Shown: positions 57,988-64,000 of the stretch, in pieces
Layout of the letters: the number at the start of each line of letters is the position of its first letter
Position numbering within the stretch: the first letter of the stretch is position 1
NCBI RefSeq assembly: GCF_046271865.1
Contig: NZ_CP176580.1
Span: 1,178,001-1,242,000 of the forward strand
Length of the DNA: 64,000 nucleotides
Source of the DNA: Nitrincola salilacus
GTDB lineage: Bacteria > Pseudomonadota > Gammaproteobacteria > Pseudomonadales > Balneatricaceae
Direction: 5' to 3'
The notes under the pieces: model-generated
The model's database searches: none
Seen by the model: only the letters and a program-made list of their open reading frames with translations
What the model was told of the DNA's origin: nothing
Position numbers and translations under genes: made by a program

Positions 57988-59229
57988 ATGTCGCGTGAAG
58001 TGATTGTTCTAGGTGCCGGTATGGTTGGCGTATCAGCGGCATGGCATCTGCAGGAGAGAGGCTATAGTGTCACGCTGGTGGATCGTCAGATGCCTGGGCG
58101 TGAGACCTCTTTCGGTAATGCCGGGATCATCCAGCGTGAAGCGGTTCGTCCCTATCCTTTTCCGCGTGATCTTGCCACGTTATTGAGGGTGTTGCCTAAT
58201 CGTCAGGTGGATATCCGATACCGGCCAGGTGGTATGCTTCAAGCAGCCGGGCCGCTTTTTCGTTACTGGATGAACTCATCGCCGTCGCGTTATGCGCGGA
58301 TTGTACCTGAATATGCGGCACTGATCGCCCGTTCGCTGGATGAGCATGCATCGATGATCCAGCAGGCTCAGGCGGAGGATCTGATTCGTAAGGAGGGCTA
58401 TTTCGAGATATTCAGAACGGCCAAGGCGATGGATGCCGAGTGCCGACGGGCAGAGGGCGATCGCGATCACTATGGGGTGGAGTACCGTGTGCTCAATAGC
58501 ACCGAGCTGGCTGCAGCCGAGCCAAACTTCACACACGGGCTTGCCGGGGCTATCCACTGGACGCAGCCTTGGACTGTGGTTGATCCGGGCGCGCTGGTAG
58601 CTACCTACGCTGAGGGCTTTGTCGCGCGCGGTGGACGTTTTGTGCAAGCCACACTAAAGGGGTTATCACGTCAGGGACAGCAGTGGCAGGTGAACACTGA
58701 TAGTGAGTCTCTGTCGGCTGAGCTGGTTGTACTGGCGATGGGGCCCTGGTCTGCTCACTGGCTGGCGACACAGAGGCTCTCCGTGCCACTGTTTGTCAAA
58801 CGCGGTTATCACATGCATTACAGCACCAGTGACGCAGCGAAGCTGAATCACTGGGTCATGGACGCAGAGGTGGGTTATCTGCTGGCACCGATGCGTGCAG
58901 GAATCCGTCTGACGACTGGTGCAGAGTTATCCGGGCAGGAGTCTTCACCCCGTTATCAGCAACTGGCTGCTGCTGAAGCTGTGGCTCGTCAGCTGTTTCC
59001 ACTGGGGGAGCGGCTTGATGCCGAGCCCTGGAAAGGTGGCCGTCCCTGCACACCGGATATGAAACCGGTAATAGGGCCTGCACCAGGGCAACCAGGCTTG
59101 TGGTTAGGATTCGGGCATGGCCACCAAGGCTTCACCATGGGACCGATCACCGGTAAGTTGCTCGGCCAGATGATCGATGGTGAGGCGCCCGATGTGGATA
59201 TGACGCCTTACAGAGCTGACCGCTTTTAA
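57988..59229 (+). CDS. FAD-dependent D-amino acid dehydrogenase-like oxidoreductase
   Basis: The 413-residue DAO-fold flavoprotein has the FAD-binding start VLGAGMVGVSAAWHLQERGYSVTLVDR (6-32), the DadA-typical GRETSFGNAGIIQ near 37-49, and a C-terminal GFGHGHQGFTMGPITGKLLGQM that contacts FAD. DadA deaminates D-amino acids at the membrane. Paralogues oxidise other amines, so the substrate is open; no alanine racemase gene is adjacent. It converges with the HAD phosphatase gene. Confidence 0.85.
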   Translation: MSREVIVLGAGMVGVSAAWHLQERGYSVTLVDRQMPGRETSFGNAGIIQREAVRPYPFPRDLATLLRVLPNRQVDIRYRPGGMLQAAGPLFRYWMNSSPSRYARIVPEYAALIARSLDEHASMIQQAQAEDLIRKEGYFEIFRTAKAMDAECRRAEGDRDHYGVEYRVLNSTELAAAEPNFTHGLAGAIHWTQPWTVVDPGALVATYAEGFVARGGRFVQATLKGLSRQGQQWQVNTDSESLSAELVVLAMGPWSAHWLATQRLSVPLFVKRGYHMHYSTSDAAKLNHWVMDAEVGYLLAPMRAGIRLTTGAELSGQESSPRYQQLAAAEAVARQLFPLGERLDAEPWKGGRPCTPDMKPVIGPAPGQPGLWLGFGHGHQGFTMGPITGKLLGQMIDGEAPDVDMTPYRADRF

Positions 59230-59237
59230 TCTGTTAT

Positions 59238-60056
59238 CTACCCGCTCCTACTTAACAGCAAAGAGGCAACCTCGACAAAGCCAAATCCACCTTCGTGCTG
59301 TGTGATATAACGCGGCGGTGTGGATAGCTTATTCAGGCAGTGTCGGATGTTCGCGACACCAAATGTTAATGTCAGTTGGTCAAACATGGCGGCATCATTG
59401 GCGGAGTCGCCGATAAAGGCGCTCTGTTGCAAATATTGCTCGTGCTCTATGCCCTGAGTGCGTAGCCAGGCGAAGGTGGTTGAGGCTTTGTCATAACCCC
59501 CTCGCCAGGCATTGATGTGGATGGAACTGACGCGTGCATTTAGCCCTGCTTCGACCAGATCGCCTCGCAGTATTTCAACTTCTTCAGGTGTATTGTGGTG
59601 CTGCTGGTGTATATCCAGAGCGATATCGGTTTCACGATAGGCTTGGTCAGCGGTTGCTCGGGCAAAAGGATACCGCTCTAGCAGTTGCTGCTGAATCGCG
59701 AGCAGATTCTGATACTGCTGTCGGCGTATCGACTCTTCCAACATGTAGTGTGTATCTACGTGTCCCTGTGCGTTTTTTTGCATCCAGAAAGCGCCATTTT
59801 CACCTATCACAGCAGCTACAGGCCAGGTACGCACCATACAGTCGCACCAGCCTGCGCAGGCCCCTGTCACCGGTATCACCTGAATACTAGCCTCCTGCAG
59901 CTGTTCAAGTGCCTGCAAGGTCTGGCTTGGCAGTTTTCCTTGCCAGGTCAGGGTGTCGTCCACATCGGTAAATAGATATCGAACTTTTTGTTCCAGTCGT
60001 TCAGGCAAGTCTGATGGCATACTGGTGAAAGAGTGTGCGGCTTCAAACCGGTTCAT
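59238..60056 (-). CDS. HAD-IIB sugar phosphatase
   Basis: The 272-residue HAD phosphatase has motif 1 FTDVDDTLTWQGKLP near 35 (nucleophile Asp and acid/base Asp), a motif 2 region IPVTGACAGWCD near 62, and motif 4 FIGDSANDAAMFD. The C2b cap between motifs 2 and 4 places it with the sucrose-phosphate and mannosyl-phosphoglycerate phosphatases. The ATG at 60056 overlaps the upstream gene by 14 bp and has GGAG ahead. It is the last gene of a five-gene ABC operon, so it probably removes phosphate from the imported compound or its cleavage product. Confidence 0.82.
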   Translation of the reverse strand: MNRFEAAHSFTSMPSDLPERLEQKVRYLFTDVDDTLTWQGKLPSQTLQALEQLQEASIQVIPVTGACAGWCDCMVRTWPVAAVIGENGAFWMQKNAQGHVDTHYMLEESIRRQQYQNLLAIQQQLLERYPFARATADQAYRETDIALDIHQQHHNTPEEVEILRGDLVEAGLNARVSSIHINAWRGGYDKASTTFAWLRTQGIEHEQYLQQSAFIGDSANDAAMFDQLTLTFGVANIRHCLNKLSTPPRYITQHEGGFGFVEVASLLLSRSG

Positions 60057-60903
60057 GGATGGATGGCTCCAGCGTAACAAGCAGAGGTTGATGGTCTGAC
60101 AGGTCGGTATGGGTATCCACCGTCAGGTGAGTGGCACCAAGTTGACGCAGCCAGATGTAGTCACGACAGTGAGGACCCTGAGGCCATTGAACATGATCAT
60201 GAATGCCGCAGGTGGCGGTATGTGGCTGATTTGGGTGGCATTGACGAAAGGCGTCCTGCCATCCATGATGCTCCAGCCAGTGATATTGCTCGCTACGACT
60301 GTCGAGATTCAGGTCACCACACAGGAGTGTGGCGCGGGTTGCAAACGGCTGACTGTAGATACCCTGTCCGACGGGTGCAGTGTGAGTAGCCTGCTGTTCC
60401 TTTGCTTGGCAGTAGTGCTGCAGGTAGTTCAACTGGGCAAAACGCTCATTCGCATCATGGTAAGCCAGATGGGTGTTAAGAATACGGATTGGTCCATGCC
60501 ATTCAACGACAGTTTCGATTGCAGAGCGTGGTGTCTGCAGGTCCTTTGCCGAAGTGAGCTCACCTTGTATCGGCAATACGTGTATCCGTTGATCCAGCAG
60601 TGGCAGTCTTACCAGTGTGAGATTGCCGAACTCACATCTTTGATCGGGTGCGGCTCCGGGCCAACTGAGCGCAGGGCCCCAGATTGGGGTGTAATCACTG
60701 AAGGCAGCACAGATTAGAGCCAGTTGGTCGGGCTGTGTCGGGCAGACATACTCATTGAAGTATCGTGCTACTTCTTGCAGGCAGATTACATCTGGTTGTT
60801 CGCCAGCTTGAATATGGGCGATGGTTCGATCCAGTGAGATTTTGCCATCACAGCCCCGACCACTCTGAATATTCCAGGTTAACAGGCGTAATTGTGAGTT
60901 CAT
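60043..60903 (-). CDS. Endonuclease/exonuclease/phosphatase-family hydrolase
   Basis: The 286-residue protein belongs to the metal-dependent EEP superfamily (DNase I fold). It has WNIQSGRG near 10, the catalytic Glu in CLQEVAR near 42, NTHLAYHDANERFAQLNYL near 143, GDLNLDSRSEQY near 193, and the terminal SDHQPLLV. There is no signal peptide, so it acts in the cytosol. It is two bases downstream of a permease gene and overlaps the HAD gene, so it is most likely a phosphodiesterase for the imported substrate rather than a nuclease. Confidence 0.8.
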   Translation of the reverse strand: MNSQLRLLTWNIQSGRGCDGKISLDRTIAHIQAGEQPDVICLQEVARYFNEYVCPTQPDQLALICAAFSDYTPIWGPALSWPGAAPDQRCEFGNLTLVRLPLLDQRIHVLPIQGELTSAKDLQTPRSAIETVVEWHGPIRILNTHLAYHDANERFAQLNYLQHYCQAKEQQATHTAPVGQGIYSQPFATRATLLCGDLNLDSRSEQYHWLEHHGWQDAFRQCHPNQPHTATCGIHDHVQWPQGPHCRDYIWLRQLGATHLTVDTHTDLSDHQPLLVTLEPSIHEPV

Positions 60904-60905
60904 AA

Positions 60906-61712
60906 TTACTTGAGTCCTGCATGCATGAATGATTGCAAGAAGCGTCTCTGGAAGATCAGAAACACGATCAGCAAGGGGCCGACAGCAATCAGGGTTCCGG
61001 CGCAGATAACCGGCCAGTCTACCCCGGATTCAGGTGCGCCGAAAATTGCCATGCCTACCGTCAAAGGGCGACTGTTAGTGGTATTCGTTACTACCAGAGG
61101 CCAGAGGAAGTTGTTCCAGTGATGGCTGACAGAGACCAGTCCATAGGCTAGATAGGTGGGTTTGGCCAGTGGCACATAAACCTTCCAGAGTACACCGAGC
61201 CAACTGCAGCCTTCTAGCCTTGCTGCGTCCTCAAGTTCTTGTGGCACGGTTCGAAAGATCTGACGCAACAGAAAAATACCAAAAGCACTGGCCATGTAGG
61301 GTAAGCCAACCCCGATCCAGGTATCGATCAGATCAAGTCGTGCCAGAGTGCGGTAGTTCTCAACGATTAGTATTTCCGGCACGATCATCAGCTGCAGCAG
61401 CACCAGTGCAAACACCAGACTACGCCCTTTGAATGGCATTCTGGCCAGCGTATAACCGGCCAGAGTGCAGAGGATCAGCTGAAAGGTCAGAATCAGCCCG
61501 GTGATGATCAGTGTATTGAGCATGTAGCGCATAAATGGAGCCTGCTGCCAGGCCGTGACAAAGTGTTCAAGTGTCAAAGGCGCAAGCAGATCAAACCGGG
61601 TGGCATATTCAGCCGGATGGAACGCGGCCCAGAAAGCGTAGAGCAGGGGAAAGATCCACAGGATTCCGAGAGTCCAGGCAGCGGTGAATGACAGGATTCG
61701 AGTCAGCCTTTG
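60906..61712 (-). CDS. ABC transporter permease, UgpE/MalG type
   Basis: The 268-residue inner-membrane permease has six predicted helices. The EAA loop that contacts the ATPase reads EDAARLEGCSWLGVLWKVYVPLAKP near 180. The LLYAFWAAFHPAEY region after TM1 is typical of the carbohydrate CUT1 family. The ATG at 61712 lies 13 bp after the partner permease gene. The operon order is binding protein, two permeases, EEP hydrolase, HAD phosphatase. Confidence 0.87.
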   Translation of the reverse strand, partial: QRLTRILSFTAAWTLGILWIFPLLYAFWAAFHPAEYATRFDLLAPLTLEHFVTAWQQAPFMRYMLNTLIITGLILTFQLILCTLAGYTLARMPFKGRSLVFALVLLQLMIVPEILIVENYRTLARLDLIDTWIGVGLPYMASAFGIFLLRQIFRTVPQELEDAARLEGCSWLGVLWKVYVPLAKPTYLAYGLVSVSHHWNNFLWPLVVTNTTNSRPLTVGMAIFGAPESGVDWPVICAGTLIAVGPLLIVFLIFQRRFLQSFMHAGLK

Positions 61713-61725
61713 CATATAAAGTGTC

Positions 61726-62598
61726 TCAACGGTAGTGAACACGTCGTTCGATCAATAAAAACTGCACTAATGCCAACAGGGTCAGCAGCAGAAGCAGTAC
61801 CAGGGTCAATGCAGCAGCGTAGTTACTGTCGAAGAAACCGAAAGCGTTTTCATAGATGTAGTAGAGCATCAGGTTGGTGGCGTTGTTGGGCCCGCCTTTG
61901 GTCAGGATGAACAGATGATCCACCAGCTTGAAGGCATTCAGCACAGCATTGACCAGTACAAAGAGCGTGGTTGGCATCAACAGTGGCAGTGTGATCCGCC
62001 GGAAGATATGCCAGGGACTGGCGTTTTCAATGGCGGCAGCTGCGTAAATATCCTTGTTAAGACTTTGCAGTGCAGCCAGATAAAATATCATGAAGAAACC
62101 GGCTTCTTTCCAGATAGTCATCAACATCAGACTAAACAGTGCCCAGTTCGGATCACCCAGCCAATTGATGCCTGAAAGCCCGATGCCACCGAGCATCTTG
62201 TTGAACAGCCCGATCTCAGGGGTATAGAAAAATAACCAGATATTGGCGACGGCAATCATCGGTAGCATGGTGGGCGTAAAATAGGCCAAGCGTAATGCAG
62301 CACGGCCTTTGATCTTGCTGTTCACCCAGAGAGCCATGGCTAGCGCCAGAGCGATGGATGTCGGTACGGTACCGATGGCGTACCAGAGATTGTTGGATAA
62401 CGTTTTCCAGAATACGGCGTCGTCCAGCAGCATCCGGTAGTTTTCCAGCCCGGCAAACTCGGAAGAATGTTTGCCACGCGCGGGAAAAAACAATGAGTGC
62501 CACAGGGTCGTCAGAGCCGGTATATGGGTGAATGCCAGCAGCATCAGTAGTGCAGGAAGCAGCATCAGCCAAGCATACAGTTGATTGAGACGGATCAT
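61726..62598 (-). CDS. ABC transporter permease, UgpA/MalF type
   Basis: The 290-residue permease has six predicted helices (first about 10-30) and the EAA-type motif YAAAAIENASPWHIFRRITLPLLMP near 185. It pairs with the downstream permease. A hairpin (62628-62651) separates it from the binding protein gene and probably sets the usual excess of binding protein over membrane subunits. Confidence 0.87.
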   Translation of the reverse strand: MIRLNQLYAWLMLLPALLMLLAFTHIPALTTLWHSLFFPARGKHSSEFAGLENYRMLLDDAVFWKTLSNNLWYAIGTVPTSIALALAMALWVNSKIKGRAALRLAYFTPTMLPMIAVANIWLFFYTPEIGLFNKMLGGIGLSGINWLGDPNWALFSLMLMTIWKEAGFFMIFYLAALQSLNKDIYAAAAIENASPWHIFRRITLPLLMPTTLFVLVNAVLNAFKLVDHLFILTKGGPNNATNLMLYYIYENAFGFFDSNYAAALTLVLLLLLTLLALVQFLLIERRVHYR

Positions 62599-62627
62599 TT
62601 TACAACCTTGTTCAGACGGTGCAGAGC

Positions 62628-62651
62628 GGGTGGCTCCTCAGAGGGCCACCC
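62628..62651 (-). promoter_or_regulatory. Hairpin between the binding protein and permease genes
   Basis: GGGTGGC and GCCACCC arms enclose a 10-base loop. No T-run follows on the minus strand. This is typical of an mRNA-stabilising or partial-stop element behind periplasmic binding protein genes. Confidence 0.65.
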
Positions 62652-62660
62652 AGTTTAGAC

Positions 62661-62704
62661 AATCGTGATATCTATAGTGAGAACAATCGTGAGATCAATA
62701 GCGA
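62661..62704. repeat. Imperfect direct repeat at the 3' end of the binding protein gene
   Basis: ACAATCGTGATATCTATAGT and ACAATCGTGAGATCAATAGC follow one another directly, the second running into the stop codon of the binding protein gene. Confidence 0.75.
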
Positions 62705-63975
62705 GCCAGTATGCGCTGAGCCTGACTCTGAGCAGCATCCAGCGCGTCTTGCGCGCTTTGCTGGCCTGTCAGGACAGACTGGATAGCGTCATCCAGAAGC
62801 TTGCGGATGCGCCCTGACTCATGTGTTGACAGCTCAGCAGTGGCATAGGCCAACTGATCACGTGCGACTGCTGCAGGTGGGAATGTCTTCACATACTCTT
62901 GCAGCGCTTCGGTTTCATAAGATGCCTGGCTGACGCCCATGTAGCCGGTGGCGATACTCCAATGCGCTGCCTGATCGGGCGCAGTCATGAAGCGTACCAG
63001 TTTCAGTGCAGCTCGCCGCTCTTCATCTGTGGCGTCCTTGAACAGGTAGAAGTTGCCACCGCCAGTAGGTGAGCCGAAACGCTTGTTGGCTGGAAGCATG
63101 GCTACGCCGAAATCAAAGTCGGCGCTGTCTTTTACCGCAGTCAGATTGCCGGTTGAGTGCCACATAATGGCAGTTTTCTGCTCCAGAAAGTTCTGGCGCA
63201 GCGTGCCCCAGTCGATCATTCCTTGTGGCATTACAGCATATTTACCACTGAGATCCTGCCAGTAAGTCAGTGCTTCAATTACGCCGGGATTGTTGAAATA
63301 GGTTTCATTACCTTCGCTGTTCATCAGTACTTGATCGTTCTGCATCGCTATAGCGCCGAACATCCAGTAGGGATAGCCGGTAGAGGGGATCATCGCACCC
63401 CAGCGCTCAACCTCGCCATTGGAGCTTGTTTTCACCAGTTTCTGCCCCATTTCAGCGAGTTGATCCCAGCTTTGTGGTGGCTGTTCAGGATCCAGACCAG
63501 CATCACGGAACGCGTCTTTGTTGTAATACATCACAATGGTGGAGCGCTGGAAGGGGATGCCCCAGACCTGCTCATCCACGACACCATTTTCCATCAATGC
63601 CGGATAGAAACTGTTCAGCCACTCGCGCTCCTCATCTGATTCGACCACATCATCAAAGGGCACTATGGCATCGATTCCCATCAACTCATGAACATCAATA
63701 GAGAAGAGAACAGACAGCTGAGCCGGCTGTCCACTGTTCAGCGCTGCAAGAGCCTTTACGCGAGTATCATTGTAGTTGCCTGCATAGATGGCATTGACCT
63801 TGATATCCGGGTGTTGCTGTTCAAAATTGCTGATCATGCCATCAACCACATCGGTCAAGGGACCGCCCACTGAAACGGGGTAGTACATGGTCAACTCAGT
63901 CTGAGCCTGAGCGGCAGTCGCGATGGCCAGCGAGGTCAGCCCCGTGGCCAGCATACGTTTAGTGCTGCTTAACAT
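62695..63975 (-). CDS. ABC transporter substrate-binding protein, UgpB type
   Basis: The 426-residue periplasmic protein starts with a signal peptide (about 1-24, cut after AQA) followed by TELTMYYPVSVGGPLTDVVDG. It has the UgpB-like stretches FNKDAF-type MYYNKDAFRDAGLDPEQPP and TGGGNFYLFK. CUT1-family relatives bind glycerol-3-phosphate, glycerophosphodiesters or sugars. The hydrolases later in the operon favour a phosphorylated substrate, but this is inference. AAGGAG precedes the ATG at 63975. It is the first gene of the operon visible in the window; the right edge lies 25 bp further on. Confidence 0.88.
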   Translation of the reverse strand: MLSSTKRMLATGLTSLAIATAAQAQTELTMYYPVSVGGPLTDVVDGMISNFEQQHPDIKVNAIYAGNYNDTRVKALAALNSGQPAQLSVLFSIDVHELMGIDAIVPFDDVVESDEEREWLNSFYPALMENGVVDEQVWGIPFQRSTIVMYYNKDAFRDAGLDPEQPPQSWDQLAEMGQKLVKTSSNGEVERWGAMIPSTGYPYWMFGAIAMQNDQVLMNSEGNETYFNNPGVIEALTYWQDLSGKYAVMPQGMIDWGTLRQNFLEQKTAIMWHSTGNLTAVKDSADFDFGVAMLPANKRFGSPTGGGNFYLFKDATDEERRAALKLVRFMTAPDQAAHWSIATGYMGVSQASYETEALQEYVKTFPPAAVARDQLAYATAELSTHESGRIRKLLDDAIQSVLTGQQSAQDALDAAQSQAQRILARY

Positions 63976-64000
63976 GTTGTAACTCCTTATGCATTAGAGT

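Overview
The window reads as chromosomal DNA of a marine-type gammaproteobacterium, most likely a relative of the Oceanospirillaceae. The evidence is the order thrS-infC-rpmI-rplT-pheS-pheT-ihfA-merR followed by tRNA-Pro, the Gram-negative housekeeping genes (purU, metR, rnt, argG, grxD), MotY of the sodium-driven flagellar motor, DUF3549, a class II DAHP synthase and a TctCBA transporter beside a CitA/CitB-type two-component pair. The species assignment is inference; no rRNA is present.

Layout. 1-7.9 kb: 3' part of purU, a CBS-pair protein, a DnaT-like/lambda P-like replication pair, DUF3549, class II DAHP synthase, MetR with a MetR box, and gap. 8-18 kb: arginine genes argF and argD (minus strand) and argG (plus strand) interleaved with grxD, a 2-Cys peroxiredoxin, a RarD-type permease, a LysR/quinone oxidoreductase divergent pair, rnt and motY. 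18-29 kb: a response-regulator/TPR protein, then a compact run mvaA-fni-mvaS-mvk-GHMP kinase-mvaD with overlapping genes. This is a complete-looking mevalonate pathway, unusual for a gammaproteobacterium, followed at once by polB (DNA polymerase II) and a membrane-anchored retropepsin-like protease.

29.1-35.7 kb is an accessory, decaying segment. It holds a 194-bp palindromic element with 18-bp terminal inverted repeats that cuts off a DUF2235 hydrolase pseudogene, a 472-bp tandem array (18 units of 17 bp, then 8 units of 20 bp) in the presumed 5' leader of a chemotaxis receptor gene, an IS4-type transposase remnant, a phzF-like gene and a rhuM gene. Three copies of a MITE-like dispersed repeat separate these genes; a fourth copy lies between gap and argF.

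35.7-49.7 kb carries carboxylate metabolism and regulation: LysR/GST, lutABC for lactate oxidation divergent from a GntR regulator with a candidate operator, tctCBA with a citrate-type two-component system, a RelB/RelE toxin-antitoxin pair, and an AraC/LysE pair. 49.9-57.6 kb is the translation operon, in which infC appears to start at AUC. 58-64 kb holds a DadA-like oxidase and a minus-strand operon for a sugar/glycerol-phosphate-type ABC importer that lacks an ATPase gene but ends with an EEP-family phosphodiesterase and a HAD phosphatase.

A recurring theme is short tandem duplication, both in leaders (argG, MCP, the DUF3549 leader) and in frame inside genes (dnaT linker, fni, mvk). This suggests frequent replication slippage or repeat-mediated variation in this lineage.
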